Source: Novosphingobium sediminicola
GTDB taxonomy: Bacteria; Pseudomonadota; Alphaproteobacteria; Sphingomonadales; Sphingomonadaceae
Assembly (NCBI RefSeq): GCF_014196525.1
Contig: NZ_JACIDX010000014.1
Span: 1 to 64,000, forward strand
Direction of reading: 5' to 3'
DNA length: 64,000 nucleotides
Each line of letters begins with the position of its first letter. Positions within the stretch are counted from its first letter, which is position 1. A model generated the notes under the pieces. That model searched no databases, was not told where the DNA came from, and saw only the letters and a list, made by a program, of their open reading frames with translations. A program made the translations under genes and the position numbers. This document shows, in pieces, positions 1-8,522 of this stretch.

Positions 1-144
1 GTCGAACTTGATCGACATATCCCGCACCGCATCATCGCCGCGCTTCTCAATATCGCCCAGCGCCGCCTCGACAATATCACGAACCTTGCGATCCGACGCC
101 GCCTTCTCTTCCGCAGCCGCGCCGCGCTTCAGCCAGATGGCCAT
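1..144 (-). CDS. Histidinol dehydrogenase-family protein (N-terminal part)
   Basis: Only the first 48 codons lie in the window; the gene continues past the left edge. The start MAIWLKRG, then a run of Ala/Glu/Lys and the stretch RDIVEAALGDIEKRGDDAVRD, resembles the N-terminus of HisD-like oxidoreductases. These include true histidinol dehydrogenase and the sulfopropanediol 3-dehydrogenase (HpsN) branch. A good ribosome site (GGGGAG) sits 8 nt upstream of the ATG. The gene is divergent from the fumarylacetoacetate-hydrolase operon, so a catabolic alcohol dehydrogenase role is more likely than histidine synthesis. That is inference; the catalytic region is not visible. Confidence 0.75.
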   Translation of the reverse strand, partial: MAIWLKRGAAAEEKAASDRKVRDIVEAALGDIEKRGDDAVRDMSIKFD

Positions 145-203
145 GCAAAAATCTCCCCATGAAAGGCTGTTTGGCTGTCATCTGACATGCGCTCCGCCAC
201 CCG

Positions 204-225
204 ACCATCGCATGTTATCGATGGT
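204..225. promoter_or_regulatory. Inverted repeat between divergent operons, candidate operator
   Basis: ACCATCG and CGATGGT form perfect 7-bp arms around 8 bases. The repeat lies in the 164-bp space between the HisD-like gene and the FAH-family gene. The hexamer TATCGA also recurs at 216-221 and 230-235. The position suits a regulator controlling both directions, but no matching regulator gene is visible next to it. Confidence 0.4.
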
Positions 226-308
226 TTGCTATCGACCAAATGCCGTTGCCGCCTCGCGCCCGCGCGCTAGGTTCCACGCCAGATGATAAATTCCGGGAGA
301 TATATGCA

Positions 309-1253
309 ATGCGTCTGGCCACGCTGAATAATGGCACAAAGGATGGGCGGCTGATCGTGATCTCGCCCTCGGCCACACATTACGCGCCCGCCCCCATCGA
401 AACGATGCAGGCGGCGCTGGAGGATTGGGGCAATGCCAAAACCGCATTGGCCGCGATTACCAATTTCCCCGAGATCCTCGATGTGGATCAGCTGCTCGCC
501 CCCCTGCCGCGCGCATGGCAATGGCTCGACGGCTCGGTCTATCCCAGCCATGGCGCGCTGATGGACAAGGTGCTGGGCATCGAGCCGGAAAAGCCCAATG
601 CGCCGCTGATGTATCAGGGCGTGTCGGACACGTTCTATGCCCCGCGTGCCGATGTACCGATGGCCGACGAAGCGTTGGGCATTGATTTCGAGGGTGAATT
701 TGGCATCCTGACCACCGCCGTCCCGATGGGCACGCCCGCCGCCAAGGCCGGTGATCACATCGCGCTGGTGGTCCAGATCAACGACTGGTCGCTGCGTAAA
801 CTGGCCGGGCCGGAAATGAAGACCGGCTTTGGCTGGATTCAGGCCAAGCCTCCCTGCGGCATGGCCCCCTTTGCCGTGACGCCCGATGAACTGGGCGAAA
901 ACTGGCGCAATTTCCGCCCCGCGCTGCACCTCAACGTACAATGGAACGGCGCGCAATTCGGCAATGCCTATGGCGAGCCGATGGCCTATGGCTTCGACGA
1001 TCTGCTGGCCCATGGCGCGCGCACGCGCAATCTGGTGGCGGGCACGGTGATCGGTTCGGGCACCGTCTCGAACGAGAATTTCCGCGAGGTCGGCTCTTCC
1101 TGCATCGCCGAGCGGCGCGGGATCGAGATCGTGGACGAAGGCGCCCCGCGCACCGAATTCATGACCTATGGCGACACCGTCCGCATGGAGGCGACATTGC
1201 CCGATGGACGCGCGCCCTTTGGCGTGCTGGAACAAAAAGTGGTGCAGGCATGA
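309..1253 (+). CDS. Fumarylacetoacetate hydrolase-family protein
   Basis: This 314-residue protein has the FAH fold layout: a short N-terminal region (MRLATLNNGTKDGRLIVIS) and then the catalytic half with DFEGEFGILT, the QINDWSLR segment and GSGTVSNENF. In this family these supply the acidic metal ligands and the substrate pocket. Members cleave C-C bonds of acylpyruvates or hydrate/isomerise ring-cleavage products of aromatic degradation. The start at 309 is chosen over an upstream in-frame codon because GGGAG lies 11 nt before it and the family N-terminus begins there. The stop overlaps the next ATG (ATGA), so translation is probably coupled. The exact substrate is unknown. Confidence 0.85.
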   Translation: MRLATLNNGTKDGRLIVISPSATHYAPAPIETMQAALEDWGNAKTALAAITNFPEILDVDQLLAPLPRAWQWLDGSVYPSHGALMDKVLGIEPEKPNAPLMYQGVSDTFYAPRADVPMADEALGIDFEGEFGILTTAVPMGTPAAKAGDHIALVVQINDWSLRKLAGPEMKTGFGWIQAKPPCGMAPFAVTPDELGENWRNFRPALHLNVQWNGAQFGNAYGEPMAYGFDDLLAHGARTRNLVAGTVIGSGTVSNENFREVGSSCIAERRGIEIVDEGAPRTEFMTYGDTVRMEATLPDGRAPFGVLEQKVVQA

Positions 1254-2464
1254 GCATCAAGCTCGCGATCCTGCCCCGCACGCGTGAGGGCCTGAGCCGC
1301 GAAGGATTGCAGGCCTATCTGGCGGACTCCCATGGCCCGCTGGTCATGGCCCATGGCGAGGTCAGCGCCATGTTTGCCGGCTATGTCCATCACTATGTGC
1401 AGGATGAGCCATCGCCGCTGGGCGCAGCTTTGGCGGATCGCGATGCGCTGACCATCATCCACTTTGCCCGTATCGAGGATATGATCGCCTCCAAAGCCTC
1501 GCCCGCCTATGCCCAGATCGTCGGGCCGGACGAGGATAATTTCCGCGAACTGGCCGGATCGCTGGCCATGCTGCTGTCCGAAACCACCGTTCTGGCCGGG
1601 CCGGAGGATGTTGCGCGCAAGCTCTTCACTTTCCGGCATGGCGCCGATGCGCAGGATGCGGAAGGCTGGGCCGCAAAACTGGCCCCCATCCTTGCCGCAC
1701 AGGGCGAGGATGGGCCAATTGCGGCGTGGCGCATCAACACAGTTGCCCGCACATTGGAAGGCCCCGCCCCGGCGGAATTGTTTGATGAAGTGTCGCTGCG
1801 CGGCCCCATTCCCGCCGATCTGGCCGATGCCCTGACCGCCGCGGCGCAAGCCTATTTTGCCGATGCCCCGGCCTCGGTGCTGGTCACCAGCCCCAAGATT
1901 TTTGTTTCCAGCCAAAGGATTGAAACCATGGAAATGTCTGATTCCGGCCTGCCGCCGATCCAGCGCGTGGTCACCGGCCATGATGAAAACGGCCGCGCCA
2001 TCTTCAAATCCGAAGATGTGACCCCCACCAAGATGATCCCCAGCGGCGACGCCAGCTTCCTGACCATCTGGTCCACCGAAACCGTTCCCGCCGACCTCAA
2101 CGATGAGCGCGACGGGCGCGACCTGCCCACCGGCCTGACGCTGGAGCGCGGCAGCGTGATCCGCATCACCGATATGCTGCCCGGCAAGGAAAGCCCGTTC
2201 CACCGCACCAACAGCGTCGATTACGGCATAGTGCTGAAGGGCGAAATCGAGCTGGAACTGGACGATGGCCGCAAAAAGACCATCCGCGAGGGCGGCATCA
2301 TCGTTCAGCGCGGCACCAACCACCTTTGGCGCAACACCACCGATCAGGTATGCCGCATCGCCTTCATCCTGATCGAGGCACCCGCCTACAAGCACAATGG
2401 CGTGCCGCTGGACGAGGCCAAGCCCGAGCAGGTCCACCCCGCCTATGGGGAAATGGGCGAGTAA
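1250..2464 (+). CDS. EthD-domain / cupin fusion protein
   Basis: The 404-residue frame joins two parts. Residues 1 to about 226 are EthD-like (MSIKLAILPRTREGL, DSHGPLVMAHGEV, then a second degenerate half). Residues 227-404 are a cupin with a likely metal-site pair (FHRTNSVDYG and GTNHLWRN). Cupins of this type accompany aromatic and hydroxy-acid degradation genes. At the junction, AAAGGA precedes ATG at 1928 and a second ATG at 1934, so the cupin may also be made separately. It overlaps the FAH gene by 4 nt and is followed by an SDR 98 nt later. Function is unknown; a dioxygenase, isomerase or sensor role is possible. Confidence 0.75.
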   Translation: MSIKLAILPRTREGLSREGLQAYLADSHGPLVMAHGEVSAMFAGYVHHYVQDEPSPLGAALADRDALTIIHFARIEDMIASKASPAYAQIVGPDEDNFRELAGSLAMLLSETTVLAGPEDVARKLFTFRHGADAQDAEGWAAKLAPILAAQGEDGPIAAWRINTVARTLEGPAPAELFDEVSLRGPIPADLADALTAAAQAYFADAPASVLVTSPKIFVSSQRIETMEMSDSGLPPIQRVVTGHDENGRAIFKSEDVTPTKMIPSGDASFLTIWSTETVPADLNDERDGRDLPTGLTLERGSVIRITDMLPGKESPFHRTNSVDYGIVLKGEIELELDDGRKKTIREGGIIVQRGTNHLWRNTTDQVCRIAFILIEAPAYKHNGVPLDEAKPEQVHPAYGEMGE

Positions 2465-2561
2465 CAAGCCGCGGTTTTGACCGTGATGGGATCATGATGG
2501 GGTGGGGCCATGGCCTCACCCTTTCATGTCATCAGGGTCGAGCCGCAGCAGGAGTAAAACC

Positions 2562-3311
2562 ATGATGTTCGATCTGACGGGCAAGGTGGCAATTGTCACC
2601 GGTTCTACACGCGGGATCGGCCGCGCCATTGCGCAGGCGATGATGGATGCCGGGGCGCGCGTGGTGATATCCAGCGAAGACCCCGCCGACACCGCCCGCG
2701 CCGCCGCAGAGATGGGCGCATTGGGTATCCCTTGCGATGTGACCGATGATGCGGCGCTGGGCGCGCTGGTCGATGGCACGGTGGCGGCGCTGGGGGGGCT
2801 GGATATTGTCGTGTGCAATGCCGGGATCACCGGGCGGCCCGGCCCCTTTGCCGCCATTGACATGGCGGATTACGCCCGCGTGATGGCGATCAACCTGCGC
2901 TCTCAGGTCGTGCTGTGCAATCTGGCCTATCCGCATCTGCGCGAGCGGGGCGGCAATGCGGTGCTGATCGCCAGCCTGTCGGGCCTGCGCGGCAATGGGG
3001 CGATCAATGCCTATGCGCTGGCCAAGGCGGGCGTGGCGCAGCTTGCGCGCAATCTGGCCGTGGAATGGGGGCCGCATGGGGTGCGGGCCAATGCGATTTC
3101 GCCCGGCTTCATCGCCACCGAACTTTCCGCTCCCTTGCTGGCCAACGAGGCATTCATGACCCGCCGCATGGGGATGACCCCGCTGCGCCGCCCCGGTACG
3201 CCGCAGGAAGTGGCGGGCGCGGCGGTGTTTCTGTCGAGCGCGGCGGGCGGGTTTGTCACCGGCCACAATCTGGTGGTGGATGGCGGGACGCTGATTACCG
3301 ACGGGAGCTGA
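2562..3311 (+). CDS. SDR-family oxidoreductase
   Basis: This 249-residue classical short-chain dehydrogenase has the cofactor motif TGSTRGIG (residues 13-20), NAG near 87-89, and the catalytic S138, Y151 and K155 (YALAK). The C-terminal GHNLVVDGG is typical of the FabG/glucose-dehydrogenase-like group. ATG 2562 (or 2565) is preferred because GCAGGAG lies 8 nt upstream; the earlier in-frame codon at 2502 would add 20 residues without family character. As the third gene of the FAH/EthD-cupin group it probably oxidises a hydroxyl intermediate of the same pathway. Substrate is not predictable from sequence. Confidence 0.88.
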   Translation: MMFDLTGKVAIVTGSTRGIGRAIAQAMMDAGARVVISSEDPADTARAAAEMGALGIPCDVTDDAALGALVDGTVAALGGLDIVVCNAGITGRPGPFAAIDMADYARVMAINLRSQVVLCNLAYPHLRERGGNAVLIASLSGLRGNGAINAYALAKAGVAQLARNLAVEWGPHGVRANAISPGFIATELSAPLLANEAFMTRRMGMTPLRRPGTPQEVAGAAVFLSSAAGGFVTGHNLVVDGGTLITDGS

Positions 3312-3320
3312 TCGCTCCCG

Positions 3321-4052
3321 TCACCACGCCGTCGCCCCGGCATCCACCGCGATGTTGGCGCCAGTGACATAGCGCGCCTCGTCGCTGGCCAGCCAGGTCG
3401 CGGCATGGGCAATGTCCTGCGGTTCGCCCAAAACCTTGACCATGTTTTTGGCCAGCACTTTCTCGCGCAGGGCAGGTTCGCTTTCCATATGCGCGCGCGT
3501 GGCGGCAGTCAGGATAAAGCCCGGCGCGATTGTGTTGGCGCGGATGCCATGGGGGGCGCCCTCCATCGCCAACTGGCGCGTCATGGCCAGCACCCCGCCC
3601 TTGCCCGCGCAATGCGCCAGCGCGGCGGAACCTTCCAACGCATGAGCCGCATTGGCGCTGGCGAAATTGATGATGCTGGCCCGCCCGCTGGCCTTCAGCA
3701 GGCCCCATGCCGCCCGTGTGGGCAGGAACACGATGTCGAGTTCGCCCACCAGCGTCCGCTTCCACTGGGCATAGGTCATCTCTTCGATCCACGCGAAAGT
3801 CGCGAAAGCCGCTGCATTGAGCAGGATGTCCACCCGCCCATGCTCCGCGCCGATGGCAGCGAAGAGATCGGCCACCGCGGCCTCATCGGTCAGATCGCAA
3901 TCCCGATCCGCGCCGGAAATATCGACGCCGATGACTGTTGCGCCCTGCTCCCGGAAATGCTCGGCGCAACCCGCGCCAATGCCATTGCCCGCCCCGGTGA
4001 GCACCGCCACCTTGCCCATCAGACGACCTGGGCCCGCCAAACGATCAGCCAT
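3321..4052 (-). CDS. SDR-family protein with altered catalytic Tyr
   Basis: This 243-residue Rossmann SDR has TGAGNGIGAG near the N-terminus, DCDLTDE, a serine in NFASANA and VTGANIAVDAG at the end. At the position of the usual YxxxK, the sequence is H147-C-A-G-K151, so the catalytic tyrosine is replaced by histidine (codon 3612-3614) while the lysine stays. The start at 4052 follows GAAGGTGG and overlaps the end of the upstream MFS gene by 8 nt. It is the last gene of the minus-strand hydroaromatic run, ending 9 nt from the convergent SDR. It may be a specialised dehydrogenase or a non-redox relative. Confidence 0.82.
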   Translation of the reverse strand: MADRLAGPGRLMGKVAVLTGAGNGIGAGCAEHFREQGATVIGVDISGADRDCDLTDEAAVADLFAAIGAEHGRVDILLNAAAFATFAWIEEMTYAQWKRTLVGELDIVFLPTRAAWGLLKASGRASIINFASANAAHALEGSAALAHCAGKGGVLAMTRQLAMEGAPHGIRANTIAPGFILTAATRAHMESEPALREKVLAKNMVKVLGEPQDIAHAATWLASDEARYVTGANIAVDAGATAW

Positions 4053-5271
4053 GGAGCGCCACCTTCTGTCCTGCGTCCAACGCCTGCCCTTTGCGCAGCG
4101 ATCCGACCAGAGCGCCAATCGCCCCCAGCAGCGCCGCGCCAGACAGCAGGCTGAACGCCCCCATCAGCCCGCCTGCGCGGCTGCTGGCCAAAGTGACCAC
4201 CACCGGGCAGAGGAATTGACCGATGGAAAAGGCCCCGGTCCACAGGCCAGCCGCGCGGGCGCGAATGTCAAAGGGCAGCCCGTCCATCGCCCAGACCAGC
4301 AAGGTCGGCAACAGCACGCCCGCGCCCAATTGGTTGATGAAGCAGCCGATCAGGAAGGGCGTGGTTGACCCGGCCCGCCCCATCAGCAGGAAGCCGACCG
4401 TAAGAAAGGCAAACTCGCCCAGCAGCAGATACGCCACCCGCGCCCGCCCGATCCGCGAATAGATGAAGGTGCCGATCGGCACGCCAATGCTGGCCACCGA
4501 GGTCAGGAAGCCGATCTGGCCCGGATCGCTCACGCCCAGCAGGGCAATGCCCCGCCCGGCCTGAATTTGCACGGTATAGAACAGCACCGAGCCATAGATG
4601 GTGATGGCGATGATCCCGGCCATCCGGCTCCACGGGAAACCCGCCCAAGCGCCGTGATGCGGGGCATGATCCGCCTCCTCGTCGGCGTCCACCCCGGACG
4701 GTTCCCAGGTGAAGATCAGCACCAGCGCCAGCATGACCAACGCGCAGCCATAGACCCAGAAAGGCGCGCGCCAGCCAAAGCGGCCCAATTGCCCGCCGAT
4801 GTTGAAAAACAGCAGCGCCGACATCGAGGCGAAAGCCGTTTGCCCCGCCAGCCATTTGTCGCGCGCGGCGCCCTTGAAATAGTCGCCGATCATTGTCGTG
4901 GTCAGCACCATGATCAGCGCTTCGGCCACGCCGACGCCGATGCGGCTGATGATGATCGCGGTCAGATCGGTGAGGAAAACCGGCGCGATGCCCACCACCG
5001 CATAGGCCACCAGCGCCCAGATCAGCAAACGCCGCCGCCCGAACCAGTCCCCCAGCATCCCCGCCACCGGCGAAAAGATCGCCACGCAGAGCGCAGGCAC
5101 CGTCAGGATCATCGGCACCCAATATTCATGCGCCGGAATCCCGGAAAACTCGTTCAGCAACCCCGGCAGGATCGGCGCCAGCAGCACGATGGCCATGGTG
5201 GAAAGCGTGATCGGGATAAGCAGCGATAGGCCTGTCATGAAACCCGGCTGATGGTGGCCTGTCACCTGCAT
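4045..5271 (-). CDS. MFS transporter
   Basis: This 408-residue major facilitator has about 12 hydrophobic segments. The loop 2-3 signature is present (GMLGDWFGRRRLLIWAL), and a repeat of the motif in the second half is degenerate. The start is preceded by CGGGAGAAT. A short hairpin (GGCCCC at 5287-5292 with GGGGCC at 5300-5305) lies in the leader just upstream. The gene follows an AAHS-like carrier and the quinate/dehydroshikimate enzymes on the same strand, so it probably moves an aromatic or hydroaromatic acid across the inner membrane, with direction unknown. It overlaps the following SDR by 8 nt. Confidence 0.85.
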   Translation of the reverse strand: MQVTGHHQPGFMTGLSLLIPITLSTMAIVLLAPILPGLLNEFSGIPAHEYWVPMILTVPALCVAIFSPVAGMLGDWFGRRRLLIWALVAYAVVGIAPVFLTDLTAIIISRIGVGVAEALIMVLTTTMIGDYFKGAARDKWLAGQTAFASMSALLFFNIGGQLGRFGWRAPFWVYGCALVMLALVLIFTWEPSGVDADEEADHAPHHGAWAGFPWSRMAGIIAITIYGSVLFYTVQIQAGRGIALLGVSDPGQIGFLTSVASIGVPIGTFIYSRIGRARVAYLLLGEFAFLTVGFLLMGRAGSTTPFLIGCFINQLGAGVLLPTLLVWAMDGLPFDIRARAAGLWTGAFSIGQFLCPVVVTLASSRAGGLMGAFSLLSGAALLGAIGALVGSLRKGQALDAGQKVALHG

Positions 5272-5393
5272 ATTCTCCCGATGTGCGGCCCCGGCTTTGG
5301 GGGCCTATTTTCTCTTGTCCCTTGATTAGGCGCTTTGGCGCGAGGCTTCTATTTCAATCCGCCGATGGGCAGCTATCCATGGCGTGAATAGGA

Positions 5394-6623
5394 TCAGGCG
5401 TCCTTGCTGACCCCGGCGGCCGAAATGGCGGCGATCAGTAGCGGCCCGCAAAACAGGGCAAAGATCGCCACCAGCGGCCAATGCTGGCCCAGCGCCCAGC
5501 CGCCCAGCAAAGGCCCGGTAAACGCCCCGATCCGACCAATGCCAAAGGCCCAGCCGATGCCCGTGGCGCGCACCGCATCGGGATAGACCTGCGCGGCCAG
5601 CGGATAGAGCATGTTGAAGCCGCCCTGAAGCGTGACGCCCATCAAAAAGGCCGAGGCCAGCACGCCCCACAGCGGCATGGACACCCCGCCAAAGAACAGG
5701 AACACGCCCGCAGTTGCCGCCAGCAGAATGCTGCACAGGCGGCGCACGTCATAATGGGTGCCTGCGATGCTCATCGCCACAGTTCCGGCAAAGGCGCCGA
5801 AATTATAGATCGCGCTGGCGATGATCGCCTGCGTCTGGGGCAGGCCCGCCTCGATCGAGAGTTTGGTGATCCAGCTGGTGATGAAATAGAGCGCCATGAA
5901 GCCGCAGATCGTGGCCACCCAGAGGCGGATCGAATTGGCGCGGCGCGGGCCGCTGACCACTTCTCCGATGCTGGCCTGTTGCCCCGATGCGCCCGCGTCC
6001 AATCCGGCGGGCAAGACCGCAAGGATCACGGGCACCAGCAATGCCGAAACCGCCGCCGTGCCCAGCAGGACCGAATGCCAGCCAAAGACCGGCAGCGCCC
6101 ATGCGGTGATAAAGCCGGTAAACATCGCCCCGATGGGATAGCCCGCCTGAAGCACGCCCACGGCAAAATTGCGATGCTTGCGCGGGGCCACGCGCGCGGC
6201 GATGGCCGAAATGCAGGCCAGCACCGTGCCGATACCTGTGCCGATGAAAAAGCGCACAAAGGCCAGTTCCAGCACCGAATGGGTAAAGCTGGACACCGCC
6301 ATAGCCAGCGCCATCAGCGCCATGGCCAACGCCACCATCCGCCGCCGCCCGAACCGGTCGGCCATCGGCGCAAGGCCAAGGCCCCCCAGCGCCATGCCCG
6401 CAAGGCCGGTGCTGAACACGATGGCCAGTTCCGCAGGCGAAACACCCCATTCATTTTGCAGCGAGGGCGCAATGAAGGAGACGACCAGCACATCCATGCC
6501 ATCGGCCATGTTCAGCGCGAAACACAGCGCGACAATCGCCATCGCCTTGCGGGTCCAATGGTCATCCGCCGTATCAACAGTCGTATCGTGGACAGTATCA
6601 GGAGCAGCGGAGACAAAGGCCAT
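5394..6623 (-). CDS. MFS transporter, aromatic acid:H+ symporter (AAHS)-like
   Basis: The 409-residue protein resembles PcaK/BenK-type carriers. TM1 carries NMADGMDVLVVSF (compare the D-G-x-D motif of AAHS transporters that is needed for aromatic acid uptake), and loop 2-3 has MADRFGRRRMVALAM. About 12 membrane segments are visible. A purine-rich GAAGGA lies about 11 nt upstream of the ATG at 6623. It sits 24 nt downstream of quiC in the same direction. I infer proton-driven uptake of quinate, shikimate, protocatechuate or a related acid; the specific substrate cannot be read from the sequence. Confidence 0.87.
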   Translation of the reverse strand: MAFVSAAPDTVHDTTVDTADDHWTRKAMAIVALCFALNMADGMDVLVVSFIAPSLQNEWGVSPAELAIVFSTGLAGMALGGLGLAPMADRFGRRRMVALAMALMALAMAVSSFTHSVLELAFVRFFIGTGIGTVLACISAIAARVAPRKHRNFAVGVLQAGYPIGAMFTGFITAWALPVFGWHSVLLGTAAVSALLVPVILAVLPAGLDAGASGQQASIGEVVSGPRRANSIRLWVATICGFMALYFITSWITKLSIEAGLPQTQAIIASAIYNFGAFAGTVAMSIAGTHYDVRRLCSILLAATAGVFLFFGGVSMPLWGVLASAFLMGVTLQGGFNMLYPLAAQVYPDAVRATGIGWAFGIGRIGAFTGPLLGGWALGQHWPLVAIFALFCGPLLIAAISAAGVSKDA

Positions 6624-6647
6624 TGGAGGTCTATCCTTCGGGGGTTT

Positions 6648-8522
6648 TTAGAATTGGACAGGATCGCGGTGGGCGGCCTGCGCGTTCAGGCGGATCGAGG
6701 CATTGGTCGCACCATAGGCGTCATAGCCGCGCCGCTGGACCACCTCGAAGAAGATGCGCTTGGCCACGGCCCGGCTGTAGAACTGGAAATATTCGCCCGC
6801 ATCATCGCGGTCATAGAGGATGTTGTGTTCGGCAAGCCGGGCCACCAACGCAGGCTCAAGGCCAAAGCGGGCCTCCAGATCCTCGTAATAATTGGGACCG
6901 ATGGCCAGGAAGGGCAGACCCGCCGCCTTGGCCCGCGCGGCCACGGCAAAAATGTCGTCGCAGGCAAAGGCGATATGCTGGACCCCGGCGCCGAAGTAAT
7001 TATGCAGAAAGCGCGTGGAAAGCGCATTGGCCGCCATCGAGCCATTGAGCGTGAAGCGCACCGGTTTGGCCGCGTTGCGGCTTTCCACCGCCTGCGAATA
7101 GACGATGCCCATGGGGTCGGAGATTTCGAGCTGGGGCGTTTTGGCGAAATCGAACAGCGCTGTGTAATAGAGCAGCCAGCTCAGCATTTCCTCATATTGC
7201 ATCGTCTGGGCAATATGATCGACGCGGGTCAGGCCGGTGGCGCCGGGCGCAGCGCTGCCCGGAAATTCCTGCGCCCACATATCGGCATCGGTGGCCGCAT
7301 CGACCAGATAGAACAGCGAGCCCCCCACCCCGCGCACCGCCGGGATTTGCCATTCATCGGGGGCGACCGATTGGCTGAACCGGGGAATGTCGAGCGCTTC
7401 GGCTCGCGCAATCGCGGCGGATTGATCGGGCACGGCAAGGCCGATCGCGCAGACCGAGCCGCCATGGACCATGTCGAAACTATGGGCCAAACCTTCAGGC
7501 TCGGAATTGATGACGAGGTTGATCCCGCCCTGCTGCCAGCGCTCAACCTGCTTGGAACGGTGGCGGCCGGTGCGTTCAAAACCCAGCGCCTTGAAAATGC
7601 CGGTGAACTCCTCGGCTTCGGCATGGCTGGCGGCAAATTCGATGAATTCAACGCCCATAGGCGCGATGGCGGCGGGCATTTCGGGCGTCCGCCCCAGCGC
7701 GCGCGATGCGCCGTCATGCAGCACCTTCAACCCGCGCAGACCATCGCGCGCGACCTGACTGGCCGAGCCTGCGCGGAAACGGTCGTTGAAGATTTCAAGG
7801 CTCCAATAGCCGTCATAGCCGATGCGCAGCAATTGGGCGGCAAATTCATCCAGCGCAAAATCGCCTTGGCCGGGCATACAGCGGAAATGGCGGCTCCAGT
7901 TGAGCAGGTCCATTTGCAGGCGCGGCGCATCGGCCCATTGCACGATGAACAGCTTGTCGGGCCAGATGTCGCCGATGCTGGCGTTGGGGATATTGCGCGA
8001 GAGCGAGTGGAAACTGTCGAGCGTCAGGCCCAGCGCAGGATGATTGACATCGCGCACAAGGCTCCATGCATCGCGGTGATCGTTGACATGCGCGCCCCAT
8101 GCCAGCGCCTCATAGGCGATGCGCTTGCCATGCTCGCCCGCGATTCCCGCGATGCGGGAAAGGTCGGAAAGCAGCGTGTCGCGATCCCCCGCCGCATGGG
8201 GCGAACAATTCGAGCAGAGCAGCACCAGATCGGTGCCCAGATCCTCCATCACCGCGAATTTGCGGCGCATCCGTTCCTCGGCCCGCGCGCGCTGTTCGGC
8301 GGGCAGGCCCTCGTAATCGCGGAAAGGCTGGAGCATCGCCACATCCAGTCCCAGATCACGGCACATCGCCCCGATCTCAACCGCCGATTGCGGGGCGCTG
8401 AGGAGATCGTTCTCGAAAATCTCCACCGCCTGATAGCCGGCCGCGGCAATGGCGTTCAGCTTCTCGGCCAAAGTACCGCTGATGGAGATAGTGGCGATGG
8501 AGGAACGAAACGGGGAGGTCAT
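6648..8522 (-). CDS. quiC: 3-Dehydroshikimate dehydratase, two-domain (QuiC type)
   Basis: This 624-residue enzyme is predicted to convert 3-dehydroshikimate to protocatechuate, feeding the beta-ketoadipate or 4,5-cleavage route. Residues 1 to about 265 form a sugar-isomerase-like TIM barrel with metal-site segments YEALAWG, LTLDSFHSL and SLEIFND. Residues from about 295 form a VOC/HPPD-like half with the 2-His-1-Glu pattern (RVDHIAQ, VQHIAFACDD and FFEVVQR). This two-domain layout is that of bacterial QuiC1/QsuB enzymes, in which the first half is the active dehydratase. AGGAG lies before the ATG, and the start overlaps the upstream dehydrogenase stop (ATGA). Identification is firm. Confidence 0.93.
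   Translation of the reverse strand: MTSPFRSSIATISISGTLAEKLNAIAAAGYQAVEIFENDLLSAPQSAVEIGAMCRDLGLDVAMLQPFRDYEGLPAEQRARAEERMRRKFAVMEDLGTDLVLLCSNCSPHAAGDRDTLLSDLSRIAGIAGEHGKRIAYEALAWGAHVNDHRDAWSLVRDVNHPALGLTLDSFHSLSRNIPNASIGDIWPDKLFIVQWADAPRLQMDLLNWSRHFRCMPGQGDFALDEFAAQLLRIGYDGYWSLEIFNDRFRAGSASQVARDGLRGLKVLHDGASRALGRTPEMPAAIAPMGVEFIEFAASHAEAEEFTGIFKALGFERTGRHRSKQVERWQQGGINLVINSEPEGLAHSFDMVHGGSVCAIGLAVPDQSAAIARAEALDIPRFSQSVAPDEWQIPAVRGVGGSLFYLVDAATDADMWAQEFPGSAAPGATGLTRVDHIAQTMQYEEMLSWLLYYTALFDFAKTPQLEISDPMGIVYSQAVESRNAAKPVRFTLNGSMAANALSTRFLHNYFGAGVQHIAFACDDIFAVAARAKAAGLPFLAIGPNYYEDLEARFGLEPALVARLAEHNILYDRDDAGEYFQFYSRAVAKRIFFEVVQRRGYDAYGATNASIRLNAQAAHRDPVQF

Noticed and set aside
5287..5305. GC hairpin with a following TATTTT on the plus strand as a terminator
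   Set aside because: No plus-strand gene ends there; on the minus strand, where the operon runs, there is no T-run after it. It is more likely just leader structure of the MFS gene.
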